Below, piece after piece: positions 8,870 through 17,127 of a DNA stretch of 41,343 nt. The notes below the pieces were generated by a model that was given only the letters and a program-made list of their open reading frames with translations, did not search any database and had not been told where the DNA came from. Position 1 is the first letter of the stretch. Each line of letters begins with the position of its first letter. The stretch is taken from the NCBI GenBank assembly GCA_039030915.1, contig JBCCDG010000022.1, forward strand, positions 1 through 41,343. Reading direction: 5' to 3'. A program made the position numbers and the translations under genes. This DNA comes from Thermohalobaculum sp039030915 (GTDB lineage Bacteria > Pseudomonadota > Alphaproteobacteria > Rhodobacterales > Rhodobacteraceae).

Positions 8870-8896
8870 GCCCGGCGGGCGCACCGTCCGCCGGGC
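8870..8896 (+). terminator. GC hairpin downstream of hcp
   Basis: A 9-bp perfect stem (GCCCGGCGG at 8870-8878 and CCGCCGGGC at 8888-8896) encloses a 9-nt loop, 16 nt after the hcp stop. There is no U tract after it, so it is not a classic intrinsic terminator. It more probably acts as a partial attenuator or as a 3' stabiliser that lets hcp be made in excess over the effector genes behind it. Confidence 0.45.
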
Positions 8897-8927
8897 CCTG
8901 AGCCGTCAGATACTGGGAGCGGGACCG

Positions 8928-9605
8928 ATGGGCGAGCCACGCGTCGCACGGATCGTGCGTCTTCCGGCCGGCAAGGCCGCGGACACGATTACACGAGAGC
9001 GCTGGAACGAGTTCAAGCGCAACCGGCGGCAGGCCGGGAACCGGGGCAACTGGTCCGATGGCGGCCACTGGATCGGCAGCGGGCCGGAGCCGAACGCGTT
9101 CGACAGTCTCGAGGCAAGCAGTGCGCACACGCTGGCGCTGTCCTGGCCGACGGATGATTGCGTCGAGAAGTTCCGCAACCAGAGCAAGGAGATCGCCGAA
9201 CGTCTCGGCTATGGCGTGGCCATCATCGCCGCGATTGCGACGCGCGGGCGGAGCTGGGGCGCGGGGCTCGGCGCCGGTCTCGCCGGCTCGTGGCTTCTCG
9301 CGCGCTCGGGCGGGATCCGCGTCCATCGTGGCTGGCGCTACGAGATCGTGAGTACCGTCGCGGTCGCCGTGCATGCGCATCCCTGGTCGCGCCATCTGGA
9401 TGGAATGACGATCACCAAGACCGAGACCCTGCGCGACCATGAGAACTGTCTGGTCGACCGCAAGGAAAGCTCGGGCTTCAGGGAGTTCTCCGGGCTCTCC
9501 GACCAGATGCTCTTCGATCTCTTCCAGTCGATCAGCGGCACGGGCGTTGGCGGGCGGACGGATATCTCCTGCCCCGACGCCTCGGTCCTGATCATGGGCA
9601 ACTGA
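8928..9605 (+). CDS. Unrecognised 225-aa protein between hcp and the toxin
   Basis: I do not recognise this family. The protein is basic near its start (RLPAGKAADTITRERWNEFKRNRR, rich in Arg and Lys). Residues about 95-130 form a hydrophobic Gly/Ala-rich stretch (YGVAIIAAIATRG, GAGLGAGLAGSWLLARSGG) that could insert in a membrane. This leads into a mixed alpha/beta C-terminal half with several His residues (AVHAHPWSRH). A GGGAG ribosome-binding site precedes the ATG. The gap to the toxin gene is 2 nt, so the two are almost certainly co-translated. Position between hcp and toxin suggests a cargo adaptor, chaperone or effector-delivery partner, but that is inference only. Confidence 0.75.
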   Translation: MGEPRVARIVRLPAGKAADTITRERWNEFKRNRRQAGNRGNWSDGGHWIGSGPEPNAFDSLEASSAHTLALSWPTDDCVEKFRNQSKEIAERLGYGVAIIAAIATRGRSWGAGLGAGLAGSWLLARSGGIRVHRGWRYEIVSTVAVAVHAHPWSRHLDGMTITKTETLRDHENCLVDRKESSGFREFSGLSDQMLFDLFQSISGTGVGGRTDISCPDASVLIMGN

Positions 9606-9607
9606 GG

Positions 9608-10447
9608 ATGGAGGAAGAGGGCATCACCGTCATTCTCACGCCCGCGCAGCTTGCGGCGGTGCTCGAGAACGAGACGCTGAGGGAGGGCGGTACGCTCGGC
9701 AATCGGTTGGTCGGCGCGCTGCGCATCGTCGGCTGCGGCTTCGGCGCAGTCGGCGGCGCGGCGATGATCGCAGCACCCGAGCCCACGATGCTGAGCGCCG
9801 CCGGGGGATGGGTCCTCGTCACCGCCTCCGCCGATCAATGCTCGACCGGCGCCCGGCAGGTCTGGACCGGGCGCAGCGAGCGCACGCTGCTCGATCGCGG
9901 CGCGTCCTCCGTCGCCCGCCGCCTCGGTGCAAGCCCGCAGACAGCGAACAATATCGGTCTGGCCGTCGAGATCATGGTGCCGCTCGGCGCGGCCGCCCTC
10001 GCCAACGCGTCGCGGGCCACCGCCGTCGTCTCGGGCCGCATCCGGCTTGCCCAGCACGAGGCTGCATCCGCTGCGCGCGGGGCGCCGGGCGGTCACACGA
10101 TCCTGAAGCATGTGGGTCAGACGGAGGCGCAGATGCGGGCCCGCATCGCGGCCACGGCCGGCAGCCGCCGCCCGCCGCCCTATATCAGTTCCTTCAGCAA
10201 TCTCCGCAGCGCAGAACGCCTCGTCTCCCAGGCCGTGCGCATGAAGCAGACCGAGATCCTGGCCTGGGCGCAGTCGGCCTCCCGAGCCCCCCTCGCGCGC
10301 ACGGTGTCGATGAACCGCGTGACGGGAACCGGCGTGGAGAGGGCGACGGGGGCGTTGGTGGAGATGCGCTCGATACGTTTCGTGCTGAAGAAGGAGACGT
10401 ATAACGGCATGCCCTACTACATCCTGACCTCCTTTCCGGTGCCGTAA
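9608..10447 (+). CDS. T6SS effector with CdiA-CT RNase A-like toxin domain
   Basis: A 279-aa polymorphic toxin. Residues 1-155 are a helical, Gly/Ala-rich delivery module starting EEEGITVILTPAQLAAVL, with EPTMLSAAGGWVL and GASPQTANNIGLAVEIMVPLG. I recall this arrangement upstream of other toxin tails. Residues 160-279 match the bacterial CdiA-CT RNase A domain: GGHTILKHVGQT (His163, His168), ISSFSNLRSAERLVSQAV, an ILAWAQ helix, and the final VLKKETYNGMPYYILTSFP with Thr274. In the characterised family member from Yersinia kristensenii, a His, an Arg, a Thr and a Tyr form the active site. Expected action is metal-independent RNA cleavage in the target cytoplasm. The stop overlaps the immunity ATG by one base. 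Confidence 0.85.
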   Translation: MEEEGITVILTPAQLAAVLENETLREGGTLGNRLVGALRIVGCGFGAVGGAAMIAAPEPTMLSAAGGWVLVTASADQCSTGARQVWTGRSERTLLDRGASSVARRLGASPQTANNIGLAVEIMVPLGAAALANASRATAVVSGRIRLAQHEAASAARGAPGGHTILKHVGQTEAQMRARIAATAGSRRPPPYISSFSNLRSAERLVSQAVRMKQTEILAWAQSASRAPLARTVSMNRVTGTGVERATGALVEMRSIRFVLKKETYNGMPYYILTSFPVP

Positions 10448-10800
10448 TGACGACAGACGAGAAGGCCGGCGGATTTCGATATCAGGAGGCTGAGAGCGCG
10501 TTTCCGTACCTCTCCCAGCTGATCGGCGGCTACATGCATCAGGATATGGATATCGAGTACGACTCGATTTCCGACGCAGTTGCCGGTTTCGCCGAGATCG
10601 CTCTGCCGCAGGAGCGTGCAGGCGTGAAGAACGACCTGGAGCGTCTCTCCCGCCGACATAACGAAGAGCCGGACGTCTTCCACGAATACTTCGGTGCCGA
10701 TCTCGATCTCGCGGCGATCGGTGTGTCCTTCGAGGACTTCGCGGCGATGGTGATCCGCGTGGTCGACGATCCGGCCGCGGCGAAGGACTTCGACATCTAG
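10447..10800 (+). CDS. CdiI-type immunity protein
   Basis: A 117-aa acidic cytoplasmic protein of the CdiI_2-like immunity family. The signature is PYLSQLIGGYMHQDMDIEY at residues 20-38, followed by a helical SDAVAGFAEIA segment. This family is repeatedly found beside CdiA-CT RNase A-like and other contact-dependent toxins. The ATG shares a base with the toxin's stop codon (TAATG), so toxin and antidote are translationally coupled. Its role should be to bind and block the toxin of the preceding gene and so protect sister cells. The toxin-specific fit is inferred from adjacency. Confidence 0.88.
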   Translation: MTTDEKAGGFRYQEAESAFPYLSQLIGGYMHQDMDIEYDSISDAVAGFAEIALPQERAGVKNDLERLSRRHNEEPDVFHEYFGADLDLAAIGVSFEDFAAMVIRVVDDPAAAKDFDI

Positions 10801-10847
10801 GGCCGCGGCGACGGACGAGACCGCATGACGAAGACTGGAGGCGTGCG

Positions 10848-13073
10848 ATGAATATCGAGACGGCCGGCTACATCCAGGCGGAGCGCATTCTCCGTATCGG
10901 CTCGCCGCTCGGCACGGACGTGCTGCTGCCCGAGCGGGTGGAGGTGCGAGAGGAGATCGGCACGTTTTTCGAGATCGTCGCCAATGTGCGCTCGAAGCAG
11001 CTCGACATCGCGCCGCAGGACATCGTGGGCAAGCCCGTCGATGTGAGCCTCGAGCTCGGCGACGGTCTGCGTCGTCCGTGGAACGCGCTTTGCACCGATC
11101 TTCTGCGTGGGCCGCGGATCACTCGGGCGCTCCATGCCTATCAGCTCGTCCTGCGGCCCGAATGGTGGCTGCTGACGCAGCATCGCGACTGCCGGATCTG
11201 GATGGACAAGGACGTGCTCGAGATCGCGCGCATCGTCGCTTCGGAGCATGGCATCACCCCGCCCGTGACGGCGGGCGTGATCGCCGCCCCGCCGCCGCAG
11301 CATTACTCGGTCCAGTGGAACGAGACGGATTGGGAGTTCCTCGCCCGGCGGATGGAGGAGGACGGCCTCTTCTACTGGTTCGAGCATGAGGACGGCGCGC
11401 ATGTGATGCATATCGCCGATCATCCGTCGGGCTACACGGAGGGCGAGGAGACGGATGTTCGCCTCGCGCTCGGCTCGGCCGACCGCAACCGGATCAACCG
11501 TTTCGAGCGCCGCTATACGTTCACCCCTGGCAAGCGGGCGGGGCGGGACTGGAACTTCGAGACGCCGACGGTCGTGCCTGGCGGCGACGCGCCGTCACTG
11601 GTCAGTCTGCCGAGAAACGGCGCGCGCGAGCTCTACGAGTTCCCGGCCCGCGCGCTCGACGATGCTGCAGTGACGCGGATGGAAAAGCTGCGCATGCAGG
11701 CGACTGAGCACGGGCATGAGCGGGTGGAAGGGACATCGGACCTGCGCACCATGGCCCCCGGCAGGCGCTTCAAGCCCTACAATGTCGCAAATCCGGACGA
11801 CACCTACGAGATGCATGTCACAAGCGGCATCGTGCACCGCGCCGTCGACCGTTCCTACGAGACGGCGCCTGACGAGCCGGAATACGTCAACGAGTTCCTT
11901 GCGATGCCGGCCCGCATCCCCGCGACCCCGCATCGCGTCACCAGGCGCCCGCGGATCGAGGGCGCGCAGGTCGCCATCGTGGCAGGACCGGAGGGCGAGG
12001 AGATCCATCCGGACGGCTACGGCCGGATCAAGGTCTGGTTCCCCTGGGACCGCCGAGCCGTGAAGGACGGCTCCGACACCTGCTGGATCCGCGTGATGCA
12101 GAATTGGGCGGGTACGGGCTGGGGCGGCCAGATCATCCCGCGCATCGGCATGGAGGTGATGGTCAACTTTCTCGAAGGCGACCCGGACCGGCCGATCGTC
12201 ACCGGCGTCGTGCCGAACCCGCGTCAGAAGGTTCCCTACGCGCTGCCCGAGCACAAGACGAAGAGCGTCTTCCGGTCGGACACGCACAAGGGCACGGGGC
12301 GCAACGAGTTCACCTTCGAGGACGAGGCGGGGCGGGAGAACATGTACTTCCACGCCCAGAAGGATCAGACGACCCGCGTGCTCAACGACCGCACCAAGCG
12401 CGTGGACCGCCATGAGGTCGCCGCCGTCGGCAGAAACCGGACGGTGGAGGTCGGTGCGAACCAGAAGCATGAGATCGGCGGTTCGATGAACGTCGTCGTC
12501 GGCGGTACCGGGCCGCTCGCCATGGCGCTCACGGGCGCTGTCAGCGGGCTTGCCGGGCACACTGCGGGGATGTTGAAGCAGGCGGGCGACATCGCCGGTG
12601 TCGGCGGCGGCACGCTCGGCGCCTTTGCCGGGACGCTCGCCTCCTCCGCGCTTGGCTTCTTCGGCATGGGCGGGCTCGTCAGCCGGAACGGCGTGGTCAA
12701 CGGTGGGGATCCGGGCGTCGACGCCGGACGCGCGTTGGGCGATGCAGGCAGCGGCGTAGGCGACGCGGCGGCCGGGCTCTTCCCGATGCCGGGCGTCATG
12801 AACACGGTCGTCGGCGCCTTCAAGTCGGACACCATCGGCGTGGCCGGGGTCGAGCAGATCGGCGTATCCAAGGTCACGAATGTTGGCGTCACGGCCATCG
12901 AGAGCGTCGGCAAGTACAAGAAGATCGCGGTGGGCGAGGAGTTCGTCATCGAGTGCGGGGACTCGAAGCTCGTCATGAAGTCGAATGGCGAGATCCTGAT
13001 CCTCGGCAAGACCTTCAACTTCCACGCCACCGATCATTTTCAAATGCGCGGCGACCCGATCGATCTCAACTAG
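10848..13073 (+). CDS. vgrG: T6SS spike protein VgrG (TssI)
   Basis: A 741-aa VgrG forming the trimeric spike that caps the Hcp tube. Residues 1-370 form the gp27-like part (FFEIVANVRSKQLDIAPQDIVGK, SVQWNETDWEFLARRMEEDGLFYWFEHE). Residues about 385-470 are the gp5 OB-fold (HPDGYGRIKVWFPWDR, WIRVMQNWAGTGWGGQIIPRIGMEVMV), and a beta-helix follows. Unusually, the needle is interrupted from about residue 553 to 660 by a Gly/Ala-rich hydrophobic segment (LAMALTGAVSGLAGH, GAFAGTLASSALGFFGMGG) before beta repeats resume. A GGAGGCG ribosome-binding site precedes the ATG. It lies directly after the toxin/immunity pair, the usual place for VgrG-delivered cargo. Confidence 0.93.
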   Translation: MNIETAGYIQAERILRIGSPLGTDVLLPERVEVREEIGTFFEIVANVRSKQLDIAPQDIVGKPVDVSLELGDGLRRPWNALCTDLLRGPRITRALHAYQLVLRPEWWLLTQHRDCRIWMDKDVLEIARIVASEHGITPPVTAGVIAAPPPQHYSVQWNETDWEFLARRMEEDGLFYWFEHEDGAHVMHIADHPSGYTEGEETDVRLALGSADRNRINRFERRYTFTPGKRAGRDWNFETPTVVPGGDAPSLVSLPRNGARELYEFPARALDDAAVTRMEKLRMQATEHGHERVEGTSDLRTMAPGRRFKPYNVANPDDTYEMHVTSGIVHRAVDRSYETAPDEPEYVNEFLAMPARIPATPHRVTRRPRIEGAQVAIVAGPEGEEIHPDGYGRIKVWFPWDRRAVKDGSDTCWIRVMQNWAGTGWGGQIIPRIGMEVMVNFLEGDPDRPIVTGVVPNPRQKVPYALPEHKTKSVFRSDTHKGTGRNEFTFEDEAGRENMYFHAQKDQTTRVLNDRTKRVDRHEVAAVGRNRTVEVGANQKHEIGGSMNVVVGGTGPLAMALTGAVSGLAGHTAGMLKQAGDIAGVGGGTLGAFAGTLASSALGFFGMGGLVSRNGVVNGGDPGVDAGRALGDAGSGVGDAAAGLFPMPGVMNTVVGAFKSDTIGVAGVEQIGVSKVTNVGVTAIESVGKYKKIAVGEEFVIECGDSKLVMKSNGEILILGKTFNFHATDHFQMRGDPIDLN

Positions 13074-13083
13074 CGGCTCGGTC

Positions 13084-14163
13084 ATGAAGCTCCGCAACCT
13101 CACACCGCTGCCCGCCTTCGCCTTCCGACAGTTCGACAAGGCGGGGGCGCTCGATTGCGTCGTGGCGCTGCGGGCGACCTGCGAGCATGTGCAGGGCTCG
13201 ACGGCGGCCTTCCGGTCGGTGCAGGAGCCCTTTTTGTGGGAGGATGTGTATGAGGGCGATCCGCATGCCACGCCGCTCCTCCACCAGGGCGATCTCGTGC
13301 CCGGCAAGCCTGGGGCCGATGTAACGTTCCTCGGCAAGTCCTACGCGCCGGGCGGCGCAGCGAAGGCATGGACCTGCCGGCTGAGCGTCGGGCCGGTCGA
13401 GCGCAGGCTTCACGTCACGGGGCCGCGCCGCTGGCAGCCCGTGCGTGGCCGGTCGCTCCTGGGTGGGGAGGATCCGCGCAGTCGGGTGGCGGGCTGGGCA
13501 CTGTCCGAACCCGAAGCGGTGACGGCCGTGCCGATGGACTGGCGCCAAGCCTATGGCGGTGCGGTGCCAGGCAGCGGGGAGGATGGGCCGGCCGAGGTCG
13601 ATCCGCGTAACCCCCTCGGCTGCGGCATCGCGGGCCCTCGGGAGGTTTGGGTGGACGCCCCGCGTCCTGCCCCGCAGATCCTCGCCGATCCCGAGCCGCC
13701 GGCCTGGGACGCCGCGCCCGAGCCCGCCTGCCTGGCGCCCGTGCCGCCCTTCTGGAGGCAGCGCCAGCAGCATGCGGGAACCTATGACGACGCGTGGCTC
13801 GAGGCGCGCCATCCGCTCCTGCCGACCGATTTCGACCCGCGCTTCTGGCAGTGCGCTCCGCCGGGACAGGTGACGGACGCGGCGCTCGAAGGTGCCGCCT
13901 ACCGCCTCGAGAACCTGCACCCCGAGCATGCGGTTGCCGAGGGACGGCTGCCCGATCTCACACTGGCCGTCCGTGCCGAGGTCGGCGACGCGGCCGAATG
14001 GCACCTCATGCGCCTCGACGGTGTGCAGTTCGACTGGCGGCAGGACGGCCGCATCCTCCTCAACTGGCGCGCGCGTTTCCCGCTGGCGGAGGCGGCCGGC
14101 GCCATGCTCACGCTCGACCGCGTCTCGCTCGTCAGCGCCGATGAGGCGGAGGGGGCGGCATGA
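13084..14163 (+). CDS. DUF2169 T6SS adaptor-type protein
   Basis: A 359-aa protein of the DUF2169 family, which in T6SS islands lies between vgrG and DUF4150/PAAR-like effectors and has been linked to loading such effectors on the spike. Visible family features are NLTPLPAFAFRQFDKAG at the start, then the DVTFLGKSYAPGG block (about 79-91), the VTGPRRW motif, PMDWRQAYGGAVPG (about 151-164) with NPLGCGI, and a C-terminal half with DFDPRFWQCAPPGQ. The start lies 10 nt after the vgrG stop, and the end overlaps the next gene by 4 nt. The adaptor role is family knowledge plus context. Confidence 0.85.
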   Translation: MKLRNLTPLPAFAFRQFDKAGALDCVVALRATCEHVQGSTAAFRSVQEPFLWEDVYEGDPHATPLLHQGDLVPGKPGADVTFLGKSYAPGGAAKAWTCRLSVGPVERRLHVTGPRRWQPVRGRSLLGGEDPRSRVAGWALSEPEAVTAVPMDWRQAYGGAVPGSGEDGPAEVDPRNPLGCGIAGPREVWVDAPRPAPQILADPEPPAWDAAPEPACLAPVPPFWRQRQQHAGTYDDAWLEARHPLLPTDFDPRFWQCAPPGQVTDAALEGAAYRLENLHPEHAVAEGRLPDLTLAVRAEVGDAAEWHLMRLDGVQFDWRQDGRILLNWRARFPLAEAAGAMLTLDRVSLVSADEAEGAA

Positions 14164-15791
14164 GCCTGCCGCGCGATTATTTCGTCGGATATCCTGACTA
14201 TCCGGCGCCCTGGACGACGTCGCGCCCCCTCGAGGGCCTGCGCGACGAATCCCGGGCGCGGATCGTGTCGCTGGCGCCGGATGTTTGCCTCACCCCTGTC
14301 GGCAGCTCGGTCGTGCCCATACCCTACCCGGTGGTCGACAACTGCGGCGACGACGAGAACTACACCCCTTCTGTCCGCTTCACCCGCCAGCGGGCGATGG
14401 TCATGCGCTCCAACACGACCTGCGTGCATGGTGATGCGCCCGGCACGAGAAGGGGGGTCAAGTCGGGCACGGTCGGCGATATCTGCGAGCCCATCGAGCA
14501 TGCCTTGAAGGTGCGGGCAGAGGGCTCCGAGGTCATCCGCCATCTCGACCGGTTCTACATGAACCGCCGTAACACGGTGGGCGAGGCTATCTTTGTGCGG
14601 GACATGGCGGGCTACGCCGCACCGCTCGACACCGATCCCCTCCCAGGCTCGCTCTTCTTCGTCGAAGGCGCGGAGTATCAGGTCGCGCAGGCGAACACGG
14701 GCACGATGACCGATGCGGACACGTCCGGGCGGACCCGTACGACGACGGCCGGCACCGGTACTCGGACAACCGGGGGCACGACCACCGGATCGGATCGCGA
14801 TCGCACGGGCGTCGGCCGCCGCGGCATCCTCGGCACGATCCTGAGCGAGCTTGCCCGGGATCTCTCGATGTCGCCTGAGGAGCGGGCCGCCCAGGCGCGC
14901 GCCATCCTGACATACACCTCGCGCGCTGGTCATGTCGTGACCCGCCGCGACAGGCTGCTCGGCGGACGGCAGCACACCGCCAACCCGCTCGACATGTTCT
15001 CCGCGGAGACGTGGGAAGGACGCTACGGTGTGTTCATCGGGCCGGAGGAGCGCATCCCGCTGGCCAATGACATCCTCTCGACCCTGGCCGGGCGGCCGGT
15101 CGACGTCCGCACCATCAGCGACGCGGAGATGCGGGAGATCTTTGCCCCATTCCAGGGCCTTACCGAGGAGGAGATCGAGGAGAAGCTCGCCGAGATGGAG
15201 GCGGAGGCAGAGAGAGATCCAGATCCGGATCCGGAGGACGACCCGGACCCCCGCTTTCCCATCCCCTTTCCGCCGGGCGTGCGCATCGACGAGGAGGACG
15301 ATCCCGACGACTGTCTGGTCGGCGAGTACCAGGACATCTACGATCCTTGCACAGCTCGTGGCGGGCGGACGCACCACATCGTGCCCGACATGGCCTACCG
15401 GCTGGTCGCCCGGCGCGGGCACGATCCGAATACGACCGATGACCGCATTCCGGACGCGCCGACGCTGAACGAGGGTATGTCGATCTGCCTCACGCCCGCC
15501 CAGCACAGCAGCGGACCCACGGGCATCCATGGCCGGCTGCGGGGTGCGCTAAACACGCTCGGCGCGGCCTCACCCGTCCCTGGCACTGCGCCGATGGGCA
15601 TGATCCTCTACGAGTCGAACAAGTCGATCGCCGAGACGCCGGGGCTGACGGCGGACTGCATCGCGCGGGCCCAGGCCGCCGCGGTGGGGCAGGTCGTGAG
15701 CCACACGGGTATGGCACAGCCCGGGCGTACCCAGGAGCGCCCGCTGCCGAGCCCTGCGGCGCTCGAAGTGCTCGAGCGTGGTCATTACTGA
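14160..15791 (+). CDS. DUF4150 (PAAR-like) effector with HNH/GHH-like nuclease tail
   Basis: A 543-aa modular effector. Residues about 35-165 form a DUF4150/PAAR-like tip domain (SLAPDVCLTPVGSSVVPIPYPVV, VKSGTVGDICEP, HLDRFYMNRRN). A Thr/Gly-rich linker (about 180-220) and an acidic Glu/Asp/Pro-rich linker (about 335-380) follow. The C-terminal part has THHIVPDMAYR (His405-His406), LNEGMSICLTPAQHSS and IHGRLRG (His457). This resembles the HNH/EndoVII-type toxin nucleases with a GHH signature, such as the Tox-GHH2 domain of Tse7. Expected activity is DNA cleavage in the target cell. It overlaps the DUF2169 gene by 4 nt. The tip-domain call is firm; the nuclease call rests on motif pattern. Confidence 0.72.
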   Translation: MSLPRDYFVGYPDYPAPWTTSRPLEGLRDESRARIVSLAPDVCLTPVGSSVVPIPYPVVDNCGDDENYTPSVRFTRQRAMVMRSNTTCVHGDAPGTRRGVKSGTVGDICEPIEHALKVRAEGSEVIRHLDRFYMNRRNTVGEAIFVRDMAGYAAPLDTDPLPGSLFFVEGAEYQVAQANTGTMTDADTSGRTRTTTAGTGTRTTGGTTTGSDRDRTGVGRRGILGTILSELARDLSMSPEERAAQARAILTYTSRAGHVVTRRDRLLGGRQHTANPLDMFSAETWEGRYGVFIGPEERIPLANDILSTLAGRPVDVRTISDAEMREIFAPFQGLTEEEIEEKLAEMEAEAERDPDPDPEDDPDPRFPIPFPPGVRIDEEDDPDDCLVGEYQDIYDPCTARGGRTHHIVPDMAYRLVARRGHDPNTTDDRIPDAPTLNEGMSICLTPAQHSSGPTGIHGRLRGALNTLGAASPVPGTAPMGMILYESNKSIAETPGLTADCIARAQAAAVGQVVSHTGMAQPGRTQERPLPSPAALEVLERGHY

Positions 15792-15807
15792 GGATGGGGT
15801 GCCCGAG

Positions 15808-16941
15808 ATGAGTGACGACTGGCGGCCGACCATTCAATGCGTGGCGGCGGTGGATCGGGATCGCGTGGCGCTCGCGCTGGCCGATCTCGAATACGACGAT
15901 CCGTTCAGCGTCGTTCTGCTCTACGATCGTTTGGCAACCGAGCCCGACCCGCAGCCCTGGGGGCGGATCGACGTGCCGCGTGAGGTCACGGCGATTTGCC
16001 CCTTCGATCCGAGCGGTGCGGCGGCGCGGGCGGAGTACGCGATCCTGAGCAACGAGGGCGACGTCTACCTGACCGCGACGCCGGACGGTCGCGTCAGTCC
16101 TGAGAAGATCCCCGGCGCGGGCGTGCTGAGCGCGGATGCGGACGGGCGGGGCGCGCTCTACGGTCTTGCCGTGGCGGACGGGCTTCTCCACGCCTGTGGC
16201 ACGGGCGGGCAGGTGCATCGTCGGAGTGCGGACGGACGCTGGTCCGATATCTCGCCACCGCTATCCCGGCATGACGGCTATGACGCACCGGCCTTCGCAC
16301 GGCTTGTCCCGCTCCACGGCGGGGGCGTGGCCGTTCTGGGCGGGCGGCGACCGGAGAGCGGGGCGACCGCCTTCGGCGCCGACCCCGCCTTCAAGGCCGA
16401 CATGACCGCGGAGGAGTTCATGGCGCTCTTCCAGAAGCACAATGCTGCGTCGGGTACGGGGCCGACGAAGGCGGCGGGCTATGTCCTTCGTGGTGATGAC
16501 TGGCGGGAGATCGCCGTCGACGCCGAGGGCAGCATCAGCGATGCCGGCATCGGGCCCGGCGGCAAGCTCATGGCCGTGACCGATGGCGGGGCGCTTCTCG
16601 AGGGCGGCGCGGAGGAGGGTCTTCGCGATCTGCTCTCGGCGGTCGACCCGCATGCCTTCACGGCGCTCGAGCCGCTGGGCGCGGCCACGAACGGCCAGCC
16701 GGTGCTGGCCTCGCTCCATGCGCTTCACCGATTCGACGGGCACCTCCTGCACCCGCTGCGGCCGGTGGTCGGGGCGGAGCGCGCGGCGCTCGGTCTCAAT
16801 CCGGTCGGGCTCGCCAGCGTCGAGGGCGGTTTTCTGTATGCGGACGCCAACCTCTCGCTGCTGTTCCGCGATGCGGATGGCTGGCGCGAGCTGAGCATTC
16901 CCCCGGCGCTGACCGAACGCACCTACGCGCCCCGAGGTTGA
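15808..16941 (+). CDS. Propeller-like protein, candidate immunity protein
   Basis: A 377-aa protein without a recognised family. Repeated beta-rich units with Gly and Asp turns look like blades of a beta-propeller: AILSNEGDVYLTATPDGR, GLAVADGLLHACGTGGQVH, LVPLHGGGVAVLGGR, LMAVTDGGALLEGG and GGFLYADANLSLLFRDADGW. There is no signal peptide or membrane segment, so it should be cytoplasmic. The ATG at 15808 follows AGGATGGGG. A GTG at 15778 would add 10 residues and overlap the effector's stop. Position immediately after the DUF4150-nuclease gene makes it the best candidate for the cognate immunity protein. That role is inferred from place, not from homology. Confidence 0.7.
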   Translation: MSDDWRPTIQCVAAVDRDRVALALADLEYDDPFSVVLLYDRLATEPDPQPWGRIDVPREVTAICPFDPSGAAARAEYAILSNEGDVYLTATPDGRVSPEKIPGAGVLSADADGRGALYGLAVADGLLHACGTGGQVHRRSADGRWSDISPPLSRHDGYDAPAFARLVPLHGGGVAVLGGRRPESGATAFGADPAFKADMTAEEFMALFQKHNAASGTGPTKAAGYVLRGDDWREIAVDAEGSISDAGIGPGGKLMAVTDGGALLEGGAEEGLRDLLSAVDPHAFTALEPLGAATNGQPVLASLHALHRFDGHLLHPLRPVVGAERAALGLNPVGLASVEGGFLYADANLSLLFRDADGWRELSIPPALTERTYAPRG

Positions 16942-17031
16942 GGCGCACTCGCCCAGCTCGGCAGCCGCTTTCGGACCTCGTGCCGTGCGAGAACGTTTCT
17001 CCCTTCTTCAGGGCTCCGCATCTGCGCGAGA

Positions 17032-17045
17032 TCGCCATATGGCGA
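17032..17045. promoter_or_regulatory. Perfect 14-bp palindrome upstream of dctP
   Basis: TCGCCATATGGCGA is a perfect palindrome in the 236-bp gap between the T6SS island and the TRAP locus, 133 bp before the dctP start. Having no spacer, it is unlikely to be an RNA hairpin and is more like a dimer operator. The regulator is unknown. Confidence 0.3.
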
Positions 17046-17127
17046 CGTCTAATCCCTTGTTGGCAATGGGTTTTGGCGCGAGGAGCGGCCCTCCGGCGTC
17101 ACCCGCCGCCTCATTCCGGACCAAATT

